Positions 44,701-54,375 of a stretch of DNA of 64,000 nucleotides are shown here, piece after piece. Position numbers and translations under genes: made by a program. The notes below the pieces were generated by a model. It saw only the letters and a program-made list of their open reading frames with translations. It did no database searches and had not been told where the DNA came from. The stretch comes from Colias croceus (Eukaryota; Arthropoda; Insecta; Lepidoptera; Pieridae). Each line of letters opens with the position of its first letter. The first letter of the stretch is position 1. The DNA is taken from assembly GCF_905220415.1 (NCBI RefSeq), contig NC_059549.1:4216001-4280000 (forward strand). The letters run 5' to 3'.

Positions 44701-46111
44701 AGACCTAAACTTTAAGACTAATCAGGTACAGGGATATTAACATATGGGATATATAATTTTTTTTTTTATATTGAAAGCAGACGTTTGTCCACTATCATAA
44801 CTACATGCACCTTGCAGGCGGTGATTCAGACTTTGGAGGTTGCGACAAATCAACGAGGGATTGGCAATAATTCTGCAAGCTCGCCTCTTCCAAAGCTCCA
44901 AGGTGAGTTTTGGCGGATCCACCCAAAGATAGCTATAGTACCTACTCCACACACAACCGAACTTGGGCTTGATAAAGTTTGAGAAGCTGTTCCGGTGTGA
45001 AGTAATTTCTCACTTTGGCAAGTAGGTATTCCAAGTTTTTTGGCTGCAACTTGGGCTTTGGACTCGATCAATTATACGAAATTGAGATTGGCAGAAATCG
45101 ATACACCCACTTCAACATTAAAAGACATTAATCACATCTATAATAATAAAGGTAATATAAATAACCTAACAGGAAAGATTGGATCAGTCGTTTGAAAGCT
45201 GTACTGCAATTTTTATTACCATGTCGTTGCACTATAAACTTTAGGTACCTGTAATTATTATCTCGTTGAATGTTATTATACAGAAGATATTTTTGAGGTA
45301 TTTTTATCTGCATATTTGTAGTAAGCTTTTTAATAAATTGTGAATAAATTGTGATTTTTTTTATTTTACATGTCAGGGGCAAATTGTCCTTTTAATTTAA
45401 ATTATTTTTATAGACTTCAGGAAATAAATATTTTTTTTAATATAAGTATTTAATAAATAGTGTATGTTTGTTACTCTTTCACGCAAATACTACTGAACCG
45501 ATTACAAAGAAATTTACCGGAACTATGCGGGTTTTTTTTTTTTAAATCGTGGGCCGTGGGCGAAGCCGCGGGTGGAAAGCTAGTAAATAATTATTTTTAT
45601 TTTAATAGAGTCTTGATTATGAGAAAATGATGTACCAAAAATTAATAGATTTCTTTTTTGTATTTTAAATTATACTATAAAAATAATCAATTAATATAGT
45701 TGTGCACAAATTGGCCCACGACAAAAAATGGAGTTTGTCAGTTAATTGTTTTCGGATTATCACATTAACTTAATGTATTCACTTATCAAATTAATTAAAT
45801 ATGTGTTCCTACTTTTTATTATCACATTAATCGATTTTATCGGGTTTTTCTAGTAAATAGCTTACAATATGTTCTGAAACAATTAATTGTAGCAAGATGT
45901 TGTTGCATCTGCTTAAAATTAATATTTATAATAAGACTTGCCTGTGATTAACTTCTTCTGCTACGAAGATATAATTCACATGGATCATAGAAACCATCAT
46001 TAAAGGCAAACATATTAAAATATATTGGTACACTTGAAATTTGCCGAATTTGTCCAATTGTTTATAAACTTCACTGCACGTACCCTCGTTTTGGATACTG
46101 GTTGCTGTCAT
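29703..46111 (-). CDS. Organic cation transporter-like (SLC22, MFS)
   Basis: Plasma-membrane solute carrier of the major facilitator superfamily. Minus-strand coding exons: 45942-46111, 36607-36817, 31502-31602, 31127-31278, 30413-31039, 30147-30328 and 29703-29861. Total 1602 nt, 533 codons, normal for SLC22. All phases agree. Exon 1 holds TM1 (LDKFGKFQVYQYILICLPLM). Exon 2 holds the large extracellular loop with several Cys. GWIADKIGRKP across exons 3-4 is the MFS A-motif, and ESTRWQMLRGKMDE is the SLC22 central-loop signature. NKYGRK is the second-half A-motif. ELFPTSVRGTLIGCGNTAAR marks TM11, and PETKTLPMFDTIAQVE is the C-terminal motif. Intron 1 (9.1 kb) uses a GC donor (ag|gcaagt); the others are GT-AG. 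Intron 2 holds a mariner and intron 1 a foldback element. The substrate cannot be predicted. Confidence 0.94.
32277..32505. mobile_element. Retroposon-type repeat in transporter intron 2
   Basis: Starts 'actagctgttgcccgcagct' and continues through 'ccatatttcagcccgatccg' to 'gatcactatgtcagtcacc'. The second half matches 49150-49222 ('aatttcagcccgatacgtcc', 'gatcactatatcagtcacc'), showing a dispersed family. Confidence 0.7.
32506..32672 (+). mobile_element. Second repeat abutting the first
   Basis: 'tatataaaaatcaatgccac' through 'gaacggctgaaccgatttcg' to 'gggcgaagccggggcggacc' and 'gctagta'. An inverted copy is at 59749-59915 in SMC3 intron 12. Confidence 0.75.
32673..33869. other. Intron 2 sequence, nothing further seen
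   Basis: AT-rich intronic DNA. A 61-codon open frame at 32808 has no domain signal. Confidence 0.4.
33905..34125 (+). mobile_element. Diverged SINE body
   Basis: 'ccggtggagataaaaaagaa', 'tctggcaggatacagaacg' and a later 'cccatatggagacattgca' parallel the body of the tRNA-headed SINE at 46827-47045 ('ccggtggagacgaag', 'tctggtaggacacagaagg', 'ggggatatgggatttcac'). The tRNA head is not recognisable. Confidence 0.45.
34591..34785 (+). mobile_element. MITE-family copy (gttagccagaagg)
   Basis: T run then 'gtgtggtgtctctcaatgtt', 'agccagaagggcttctac', 'gcgtccccccttgacgggga', 'gagtggaggaggccggaagg'. It is the longest of three related copies (the others are at 23884 and 47263). Confidence 0.65.
34878..36191 (+). 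mobile_element. Decayed mariner transposon in intron 2
   Basis: TA dinucleotides flank the ends. The terminal inverted repeats are 'cacactaaaagttttgcgt' (34881 on) and 'acgcaaaactttcagtgtg' (to 36184), one mismatch apart. The transposase is recognisable in pieces: WIAPKLTSEQKRHRVDWC before 35465, a catalytic HHDSASAHT near 35820-35850, and SPNLAPCDFFLF near 35910-35950 with 34 residues between the two aspartates (D34D of mariner). A stop after RVDWC, stops and lost sense at 35465-35760, and frame changes show that it is dead. About 1.3 kb, normal for the family. Confidence 0.93.
36818..37869. other. Intron 1 of the transporter, nothing else seen
   Basis: AT-rich with a TA microsatellite at about 37775-37794. 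No additional exon or repeat is supported. Confidence 0.45.
37870..38293 (+). mobile_element. LINE RT C-terminal tail fragment
   Basis: 37876-38036 reads MLPSKTRHFSKSIFGMGPIL, then CNRLPKAMTEIG and KFKCKLKDLLLQ, then a stop. This is the 'WN.LP...FK..L...LL' end of Jockey-type reverse transcriptases with a few key residues altered (CNRLP for WNxLP). A 3' UTR of about 250 bp follows and ends in ATTTGA repeats. Inserted antisense to the host transporter gene. Confidence 0.75.
38294..39728. other. Intron 1, small local duplications
   Basis: AT-rich. A 22-bp direct duplication at 39129-39172 ('atcgccaaaaaatgctaacg' plus tt). No gene seen. Confidence 0.4.
39729..39905. mobile_element. Retroposon tail fragment
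   Basis: 'actagctttctgaacatggc', 'ttcgcccgctttgtag', then 'aaaatccgttgcgtagtttt' and 'cagagacacacacggcgg'. Same build as the fragment at 3356; diverged. Confidence 0.5.
40296..41470. mobile_element. Foldback element with internal 447-bp duplication
   Basis: The ends are inverted: 'tacaggatgtcccaaaaagt' through 'ggaagctgggaggt' at the left, and 'acctcccagcttccgttcat' through 'tttttgggacaccctgta' at the right, with inversion continuing for about 200 bp. Inside, 40494-40940 is repeated in tandem as 40941-41387. Each copy carries its own palindrome of about 150 bp ('cttgctctatctatcaggta' with 'tacctgatagatagagcaag'). No transposase frame. Lies in intron 1 of the transporter. Confidence 0.88.
41471..44736. 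other. Intron 1 AT-rich stretch, no further feature
   Basis: No exon with transporter coding sense and no clear repeat. A 25-bp phrase 'atccagtcggagtctatttc' near 41536 also occurs near 39017. Confidence 0.4.
44737..45080 (-). mobile_element. Degenerate LINE RT fragment
   Basis: Across shifted frames on the minus strand, AAKKLGIP, YYSYLWVDPP and RRACRIIANPSLICRNLQSL follow the order seen in the C-terminal third of Jockey-type reverse transcriptases (K-L-G, then Y-C-S-Y-L-W, then R-A-x-R-I-I). At least two frameshifts. It lies in intron 1, in sense with the transporter. Confidence 0.65.
45440..45588 (+). mobile_element. Lepidopteran repeat fragment
   Basis: 'gtttgttactctttcacgca', 'tactgaaccgattac' and 'gggcgaagccgcgggtggaa' plus 'agctagta'. 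Same family as 1-125 and 25737, with an inserted T run near 45531. Confidence 0.65.
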
Positions 46112-46826
46112 TGTCTTTATAAAATACGTAGGTATAATTATATGATATGTATTTTCTTGTATTTATTATATACGAGTCTGTCACACCCGAATGCTGTTGA
46201 ACAACTAATTCAGAATAACAACACAGCCTCTTTCAGAATACGAATTCCACGCGCGTACTCTATACAATTAATATGTCTAGTCGTTTTTTATTCAATTCAA
46301 TGTTCTATAAATTTAAATGAATTAATCACGTTATATAGACGGAATAACCTGGTATTTCTGTCACTTAATATTGGTTTGTAGCAGTTAGTGTGTAGGTACT
46401 AAATAGTTTCGCGGAAAAATATAAGTGACTATGAAATATGTGCGAAAACATCTTTTCTGTCACTCTATTGTGCATTTCCATAAAATACTTAGGTACGTAT
46501 AGAGATAGATATATGAATTTGTTGTATATATGTATCTACCTGATTTACATAAATCAAAATTTCACTTTTATTTTGAATCAATATGTACATTGTACATTAA
46601 TGAGGCTATAACTTTCAATTTTAACAAATTATCTATTGCTTTTCAGCTTATAAATTACAAATTTTTTTAAATTAAAGAAAAATATACATATTCAAAAAAC
46701 GTTCTCATTAGAAAATAATAATGTAAAATTATGTTGAAATCAGTGATCAGAATTTTAAATTTTCACACGGTTAATACTTGCCGTTTTCGAAAAATTAAAC
46801 AATATATTGTGTTGAAAATTGAAATG
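46112..46826. other. Upstream flank of the transporter, nothing resolved
   Basis: AT-rich. It should contain the transporter 5' UTR and promoter (transcribed leftward), but I see no defining motif. Confidence 0.35.
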
Positions 46827-47045
46827 ACCGCCTCCTTGGTACAGTGATTGCCGCGTGAGCGTAGAACCGAGGGATCCTGGGTTCGATTCCCGGTGGAGAC
46901 GAAGAAAAAAAATGTCTAGGTCTGGTAGGACACAGAAGGCTGATCACCTACTTGTCCCTAGAGAAAATCGATTAGTGAAACAGATGTATATATAATGAGT
47001 GCCCTTACCCTACTAGGGGATATGGGATTTCACACTTTTTATTGA
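46827..47045 (+). mobile_element. tRNA-derived SINE
   Basis: The tRNA-like head has an A box ('tggtacagtgattgcc') and a perfect B box GGTTCGATTCC at 46880-46890. The body follows ('tctaggtctggtaggacaca', 'accctactaggggatatggg'), and an AT-rich tail ends it near 47045. About 220 bp and Pol III-type. The insertion looks complete; target duplication not resolved. Confidence 0.85.
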
Positions 47046-47262
47046 AATAAATTCAAAAGCTGCAATTTTGTAGGAAGTCTAAACTCTATCGTCACACCTA
47101 AATTATTTCTCAATAGGTGCTATTTAGATTTGATTGTTTATTTGGAAATAAACAACAAAAAATATCTAAGCATATATATCTAAAGGCTTCCAAATATTAT
47201 GAATTTCAAAGAATAACTAAGTACGACCCCGCTATTGAAAGCGGTTCAACGGAACACAGTGA

Positions 47263-47421
47263 TTTTTTTGTGGTAGGTATCATTCGATGTTAGCCAGAAG
47301 GGCTTCGAAGGTTCGCCCTGGTAGCGACATGCGCAAGGGCGTCCCCCCTTGACGGGCATCACGAACCTCGGCTTGGACTGTCGCTTGAGTGGAGGAGGCC
47401 GGAAGGGCCCTAGTAGGATGG
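47263..47421 (+). mobile_element. MITE-family copy (gttagccagaagg)
   Basis: 'gatgttagccagaagggctt', 'gcgcaagggcgtccccc', 'gagtggaggaggccggaagg' and 'gccctagtaggatggg'. Matches 34591-34785, with a deletion in the 'cgcggacgcg' part. Confidence 0.65.
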
Positions 47422-48810
47422 GAAACACAGTGGAGTTCAGTGGAGTTTCAAGACATATTTTAATTTAAAAAAAGGTCTTAAAATGTATATTTGTACAATT
47501 TGCAAGTTATTAATTATATTAACTTATATTTTTTACTTGATAAAAAAGGGAAAATACCTAAGTTGTAGGTACATGGCACATGCACTATACAATCAATATA
47601 ATAATTGACCTGTTAAATTTTTAAATTATACAAGGACGATTGAGGCCACCAGGATCCCCCAGCCCGATCCCCCAGGGGATCAGATCGCAACTACACTAAA
47701 CTCGAACTAATGAATCTATTGAACTCTTCATGGAATAAAAAATAATGGTATTATATTATTTATTAGGCCCAAATGACCCAGGTATAAAGTTCATCTTACG
47801 TAATGTTTATTGTCTGTCAAGGACACGACATAGATCATTAGATCACGATCATAGTTAATTATTGCAAACAGGAATCTCATATCGATATTTATCAAATACA
47901 GTACATATAATAATTATATACACTCGTATATTATGTTAAATGTTATCCTCCTTTTTATATAACATCTAAATTATTTATTCAAGCGTAGTAGCGAGAAAAA
48001 TAACTACGTCTTATATGTGTATAATTGATTGTATACATGTATGATTGAACAGTAAGACAAAAACTGTTTGTTTATGGTCAAGAATAATAATATAAGTATA
48101 AAACTCTACCAAATTATAAATCCACCGATTAAAAGTGGGTTAATTTAGTTAGAGCTTTCCTTTTTAAAAATTAAAAATTTTATTTTTGTAAAAATACACA
48201 GAATTTACGTAGTTACCTAGAAGCTAGGCTTCAGTTCCCATATTTATTATGATTGTAAAAACTACCCCGCTTCTCGTGTACGGTGTTAACTCTACATAGG
48301 TAGTGCGTTCTCAACACGCATTAATTAATTGCATGCATAATATTTTTATTGTCGTACAATTTATAAAGATATTAATTAGGTATTATCACTGCATTATGAC
48401 ATGAATTCATCCTGAAGACACCTAATGGATAAACAAACATTAGAAGTTTGTTGTGTGTCGTTAATGTACCTACTCGTAGCATCACAACTATTTCATATCT
48501 AATCATAACAACTATTTTGTTTACATCAATGCAAAAGTATATTTGATGCTTTTATAGTAGATATAATACGAAAGAGATGTACATCTATGGTGTGCCGGGT
48601 GCGGGGCAGTACCAATAGCGCTCTTAAAATGATCGCAGACAGATTCGATTGTGTGTACCTACTTGCACCATTGCGAGCAAGTACACACATCCTATATCAA
48701 TAAAAATAAAATAAAAATAACTACGTTAAAAACAACCGACTTCAAAAACGGAAAAGTGAAAAATAAAAAAGATTTGATATTATTAATTACTACATACCTA
48801 TTATTTAGAT
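47422..48810. other. Intergenic, no gene seen
   Basis: AT-rich. The phrase 'aacaaccgacttcaaaaacg' at about 48728 is a common lepidopteran repeat end. No coding signal. Confidence 0.4.
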
Positions 48811-49046
48811 GTGCTATTTACTAAAAAGGTTTGATGTCGGTGCACGAGTGCTTAGTACCGCATACATTCAATTGGTTGGTACCTACTAGGTAGAAATATA
48901 ATTTCAACACTTCGATATCTTGATTATAGTGCTATTTACTAAAAAGGTTTGATGTCGGTGCACGAGTGCTTAGTACCGCATACATTCAATTGGTTGGTAC
49001 CTACTAGGTAGAAATATAATTTCAACACTTCGATATCTTGATTATA
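48811..49046. repeat. 118-bp perfect tandem duplication
   Basis: 48811-48928 ('gtgctatttactaaaaaggt' to 'tcttgattata') is repeated at once as 48929-49046. No difference was seen, so it is recent or an assembly duplicate. Confidence 0.92.
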
Positions 49047-49265
49047 TCTTACTAGATTCCGCCCACGACTGTGTACGTGCATCCCCGTTTTTCCCCGTTC
49101 CCGCAAGAATTTCGGGAAATCCTTTCTTGGAGGATGCCTACGTCCTAACATCTACCTGCATGCCAAATTTCAGCCCGATACGTCCATTGGTTTGGGCTGT
49201 GCGTTGATAGATCACTATATCAGTCACCTTTGAGTTTTATACATAAAGTATATAATATAGAGATT
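49047..49265. mobile_element. Retroposon-type repeat
   Basis: 'ttactagattccgcccacga' through 'aatttcagcccgatacgtcc' to 'gatcactatatcagtcacc' and 'agtatataatatagagat'. Sister of 32277-32505, with a different middle. Confidence 0.6.
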
Positions 49266-49624
49266 TACTGATAAGTAGTAACTAGAATTTGAAGTATGTT
49301 GTGTTAAAGGTAAGATCTGTGATGTATAGGTACCTACAATAGTTCATCTACATAACTATTAAAGGATACATAAATTCATATACCGTTTATTCATAGGTAC
49401 CTGCAACTTTCATACCTGCCTGCATATAGGTAACAAAATGGTAACAAATTTCACAATTTTAGTAAAAGTCAATAAAACCTTAAAACAACGATTACCCAAA
49501 AGCGTGTATTTTATTGGTACATGTTCTCGGCCTTGGCCTTATATGCAATTATTTAAACGTTCAGGTATGTATATTGTACATATGAATACTGGTTTCCAGT
49601 GAGTAAAAACACATTTAACATAAC
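49266..49624. other. Intergenic, nothing seen
   Basis: AT-rich with no coding frame or repeat that I can support. Confidence 0.35.
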
Positions 49625-50524
49625 TAAGGTAGGTGTGTCAATTAACGCCCTCTGTTAAATAACGCCCGAACTTCAAAAAACCCACTTATATTCAATAGAC
49701 CCGCATCGTACCTCACGCACAAATGAATTGCACCAATAGGAACGCGCCTAGCGCGGTTGCGTAAGTCTGGAGTCGCCATCTTTGCCAGTAGCAGCTTTCG
49801 TTTCAAGAGCGTTAGACGTGCACTGGCTGTTATAAAAATTTCTTCTAACGAAACTATAAGTTTTCAGTTGTTTTTGAGTTATTTCTTGGATTATTTTATA
49901 CTTTGGCTAACCACACTTCATATTCTGTAAATATTTTCAAAATGATTTACTTAATTACTTCAAAATTTAAAAAAAATGTCAATAACGCCCAGTCGCGTAA
50001 TAACGCCCAGTAAACGGACCTTGGGGCGTTAAATTAGTTTTTTTTTGTTTAAAGTATGGTAGAAGATTACTTATATTAACGTTGATTAGTTAAACTAAAA
50101 TAAAAAAGTATAAAATCGTTACAACTTGAAGAAACAAGTCACTTTATGTGAGTTACGAATTTTATACTTTTAATACTAAATTTTCTTTCGTGAGCTTCTT
50201 TGATTTTTAATAAAGAAATTTTATAACGTGCTTTTTATATTTTACTTAGCAGAAATTCTATAAGAACGTATTTTAGGCAAACACAATTTTCTTTCATAAA
50301 CGGGCGCTATTTAACACAGTATTTCTATAAACGCCCAAGAAAAGGTTTTTAAAAAGATGTCTTTATGTCATGAAACATAAATAGTTTCACGTTTTAATTG
50401 GTATTTTTCGGTTTAGAAAGAAATATCAAACCTACTCGTCGTCTGTTTATGTGCTTTAAAGTAGTTTTAATAAATAAAAAATTAGATTTTTGTTAGGCGG
50501 GCGTTAATTACCTCTTTTACCTTA
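49625..50524. mobile_element. 0.9-kb TIR element with repeated AACGCCC
   Basis: The left end 'taaggtaggtgtgtcaatta' plus acgccc is inverted at the right as 'gggcgttaattacctctttt' plus accttа-type terminus (TACCTTA). AACGCCC or its complement recurs about eight times through the element, at both ends and in the middle, as transposase-binding repeats might. There is no transposase frame. It contains a moderately GC-rich part near 49710-49800. Non-autonomous DNA transposon; superfamily unknown. Confidence 0.75.
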
Positions 50525-50691
50525 TTAAATTATTTTATAAATACTTAGTTCAATTTTATAAGTATTTTAAATTATTCAATACCTACTTTTAAAGTTTTAA
50601 GTTAATAATTCATTAGTCGTACCAATAATACGGCCTGAATCAAATACATCATCCACATTTGAATATCAGTTATGGATTATGAATAATTTAA

Positions 50692-52325
50692 AAAAACCGG
50701 CCAAGTGCGAGTCGGGCTCGCGCACAAAGGGTTCCGTAGCAGCAAATATAATAAACTTATTATGTCAATTTATACACCTGGTGAATGGAGCCTAAACTCT
50801 CCCGATATTTTGCCTTGTACTTTTATGTATGAATATTAATTTTATATATGTATTTATAAATATTCCGTGCTATAGGCGTGCCCAAATCGGCTTGTGATAA
50901 CTGAATAAAGAAGTATATACACCAGCTTCACAATTAAAATATTACTTGAAGGTGCGTCTCATTTTTAGGTACAGGTTCAATCAGTTCAGGGTGTTGAAAT
51001 AATTCTAGCTCACGCGGTCTAAATGATGTGCACCGAAGTAACTTTTCATGAAATGCGCGAACCACATCATCTTGGATATAGTTATTATAATTCAGAATGT
51101 AGGAAAACGTATTATCTAAAGTATCCATTGTTAGATGATATACAATAAGCTTTAGAAATTTTAAAAACCTGCTACGAAACACTAAAATTTGCACCAAAAA
51201 CAAATGAATTTATATTATTAGGGGAATTAATTAGTACGTGACCGGTTTAATAGCACCTATTAAACCAGTATACCTACTTACTTATTTTTTATAATAGGTA
51301 CAATTCAATATTAATAAATGGGAACGATGAAATTCTCTTAGCGCGCACAAGTGACAACGACGTCTGCCCTCACGTGTCTGCCCGTTCGGGTCGACGCGGT
51401 TAGCTATCTTATCCCCGCCCCCGCGCGAGACCAAGCCCCGCAACTCACGCGCTGCAGCGCAGCGAGCGACCGATCTTCTTGAATCGATGTAATAATAATA
51501 ATCTATAGGATTAACGCGTTTTAAAAATATTGGTTCGATGGATATGTTTAACCTATTATTACTCAACAATCACATTTGTAATATTAAACTTTATCAAATG
51601 CACAATGTATTTAAGGTACATTACTGGATAAGGATTAATGGCGTATTGCTTGAATAAGCTAATATTTCTCGTAAAAAGTACCTACATTATAAAGATTTTA
51701 TATCATCGCGGATTTTTAAAGGTGTACAATACTGTAGTATATTTTTTGATCTATCTTATAAGGTTCAGCCATCGTTTTCAGTGTAAGCACAATAACTTAA
51801 CCAAAATTACAGTTAAATCAACCTATCTCAAAAACTATAAGAGATACTTTGATCAAACCAAAAATCGTTGAAAGAGTTAATTAGCATGCATCACCTCTAT
51901 TTTTTTTAGAATTTTATACCCCGTAGTTATAAAAATAGAGGGGGGGGGACATACTTTTTACGACTTTGAGAGCTGATATCTCAAAAACCGTTCACTTTAA
52001 GAAAAATGTTTTTTAGAAAACTTTATATCATTTTAAAAGACCTTTCCATTGATACCCCACACGGGTATGTACATCGAAAAAAAAAATTTCATCCCTCAGT
52101 TACATGTATGGGGGGCCCCACCCCCAATTCTTTTTTTTACTATTTAGTGTCATATTTTTGTAGCGGTTCATACAACACATATTCCCATCAAATTTCATCA
52201 CTGTAGTACTTATAGTTTCCGAGTAAATCGGCTGTGACAGACGGACAGACGGACAGACGGACAGACGGACATGACGAAACTATAAGGGTTCCGTTTTTGC
52301 CATTTTGGCTACGGAACCCTAAAAA
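50692..52325. mobile_element. Large lepidopteran repeat (ccggccaagtgcgag type)
   Basis: The left end is 'ccggccaagtgcgagtcggg' and 'agggttccgtagca'. The right end is a 'cagacgga' run (52237-52270), 'agggttccgtttttgcc' and 'ggctacggaaccctaaaa'. The ttccgta and acggaac parts near the ends are inverted. This end pair is abundant in moth genomes. This copy is unusually long (1.63 kb) because of a segment at about 50800-51600 with no counterpart that I recall in the family: a small minus-strand ORF and a GC-rich patch. Confidence 0.8.
50934..51128 (-). CDS. Candidate ORF, 64 codons, unknown
   Basis: The minus-strand frame from ATG 51128 reads MDTLDNTFSYILNYNNYIQD and later FHEKLLRCTSFRPRELELFQ, ending at 50934. 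The composition is protein-like (mixed charges, Phe, Leu), but I do not recognise a family. It lies within the repeat at 50692-52325, about 160 bp from a GC-rich patch (51330-51480) on its upstream side, so a captured gene piece with its promoter is conceivable. A chance ORF is the main alternative. Confidence 0.3.
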   Translation of the reverse strand: MDTLDNTFSYILNYNNYIQDDVVRAFHEKLLRCTSFRPRELELFQHPELIEPVPKNETHLQVIF

Positions 52326-52494
52326 TCTACTTACCTCTTGTCCGCGGCATATATATATACATATAGCGCCATCTAACGGAATTTATAAATTTGAGAGCGA
52401 TTCATAATGGATCTTCACATGGGAATGAAAAGTAGGAATATATAATATAATATAGAAAAAATTGGCTTATATAAATAGCCTCCAATTTTTCTTC

Positions 52495-53469
52495 AGGCAT
52501 AACAATCATCCCCCCAACGGTCCAGGCCTTGTCGCGGCGGAGGGGCTCAGTAGCTCAGAGTTATGGCCCTCTGAGTGAAGCGAAATTGGACCAGCGAGGG
52601 GCTGAACGGCTGGTTTAGAGTCGGGGAGATTCAACCGGCCCGACGGCCAGGGCTAGGTGTGGCCCAGCGGCCGCTGTGTGCGGCGTGGGATGGCGACCAG
52701 AGGTCGTGGCTTGGTGGACCCCGTGTCCACTAGGCAAAGGTGGCGCTGAACGGCAGTTGGGGTTGGAAAGCCTCGACTGACCCGACGGCAGAGGTCCTGT
52801 TTGTGGTTCAGAGAGGAGCCGGCTTTTATGCGGCGGTGGATGGCGGCCAGAGGTCGCGGCGCGGCGGGCTCGCCGATTTAGTAAGCCACGCCGTGCAGCG
52901 GAGGGCGGGATCCCGACGCGTCATTGTGATGACGCGCGGATACTCCTGCAGAGAGGTGTGGGGCGGCGGCCGCTGTAAAACGGCCGTCTGCCAACTCGTA
53001 ATCCGGTCCGTGGGGCCGGACCGACGGCCGCCACCTCTGGTGAGGTGGGGGCTGCGAGGTAATCTCTATAAAAGTACGCCGGAGGGTCCCCCGACGTGTA
53101 TTTCACACATCGGAGGACCTTCCGACGTGCACCCTCCGGCCGGACGGTGATGGAGTCGGGGGTTCGGGGGAACGCGGATGATGGAGCGGGGAAAAATCCA
53201 TTGTCTGCGCGTTGGTGGCGTAAGCCTTCGTTCCAGCAGCCGCCAGCGAGGGGGGATCTAGTGGTGGGCCTGGAAACGGGCATCTGCTGGGCGGGACACG
53301 CGGTAGAGTCGTAACCGTTCCCGCAGTTCCGTCCAAAGCAGCGCGATGGAACAGAGTGGGGTTTTAGTCGGTAGAAATCCGACATAACCACGGCTCCATC
53401 CCCGGGAGCCGGGGGTATCTAAGAAGATTTCCCCACTATAAAAAAAAAAAAAAAAGGCATAACAATCAT
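52495..53469 (+). mobile_element. GC-rich retroposon with target-site duplication
   Basis: The 15-bp string aggcataacaatcat occurs at 52495-52509 and again at 53455-53469, directly after an A15 tail. The 0.95-kb insert between them is strongly GC-rich in AT-rich surroundings. It has a 3' end 'cccgggagccgggggtatct' and 'aagatttccccactata' before poly(A). It therefore entered by target-primed reverse transcription. No reverse transcriptase or endonuclease motif is present. It could be a deleted R1-type LINE carrying 5' and 3' UTR only, or a long SINE. Open frames on both strands reflect base composition. Confidence 0.85.
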
Positions 53470-53786
53470 ACATAATGGGTATCAGTTACATTCTTATATT
53501 AATGCTGTTTATTATTATCATCTCCGTAGTAAACTTCCCAGAAATTATAAACATAAATTAATACTGACTGCTGGAATAAATCTCAACTAAGTCCACCATA
53601 GGTTGTTTCTGTTTGGTTATTGTTTTTGTGCACTCAATAATTAAACTATTAAGTATTACTTCACTCAATTATAATATACTGGCTGAATTAAGAACCTCCT
53701 CTTTTTTTGAAGTCGGTTATAAAGGAGATTTAAAAGCAATGTAATTATTATCAAAGTTTTGAATGAAATATACAAAAAAAAACTAT
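53470..53786. other. Intergenic scraps
   Basis: AT-rich, with the inverted phrase 'tttttttgaagtcggttata' near 53703 (the common lepidopteran 'accgacttcaaaa' end). No gene. Confidence 0.4.
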
Positions 53787-53920
53787 GTGTGGTTTTATGA
53801 AACCACGGTAAAAGTGAAACTTACGATAATTATCGTATTTGTACGATAACTATCGTATGTCACGCGACATGCGCTACACAGACCAAAAAGTTTGAGACGA
53901 TGTAATAAAAGTTTCACTTT
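53787..53920. mobile_element. MITE, partner of 59296-59458
   Basis: 'gtgtggttttatgaaaccac', 'ttacgataattatcgta', 'cgacatgcgctacacagacc', 'tttgagacgatgtaataaaa' and 'gtttcacttt'. The same blocks occur in reverse complement at 59296-59458. Short internal palindromes (gataattatc) are conserved in both. Confidence 0.75.
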
Positions 53921-54375
53921 AAAAATAAAACATATTTTTTATTCGTTGTGAAATATAAAAAATAATAATACTTAATATACACAGTTAATATTTAATATAC
54001 TATGATAATATGAAGTTGACTGTGATTTGAAATTATTACTTTTAAATTAACTCAATTTTTTACTAATATTTAATATTTATTAATTATCAAAAATAAATTA
54101 AATACAGCTGTATTATTATTATGTATCATAATACTCGGCTGTATGAGTTTTTAATCTTTGCCTACTCTTGGAGATAAGACAATTATTTATATTTTTGCGT
54201 ACCTAGTTCATTCTCCCCTATCTCCCTCTACGATTTTTGCTCACTGAGTATTTTTGGCGTCTGTCAAACGTCATGCTCATGCGTCACTGTCATTAGGAAA
54301 TGGCGGTCAATTGTTGGCGTTAGTGTTTTATGTTTATGTGTGATGTTTTGTTAACATTTTGTTATACGTTTCAAA

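Noticed and set aside
46025..46381. 118-codon plus-strand ORF
   Set aside because: Its 5' part is antisense to transporter exon 1, and the rest is AT-rich with no domain.
52740..53473. Several ORFs of 70-156 codons on both strands
   Set aside because: GC-rich retroposon body; stop codons are rare there by composition. No domain is recognised and the frames overlap each other.
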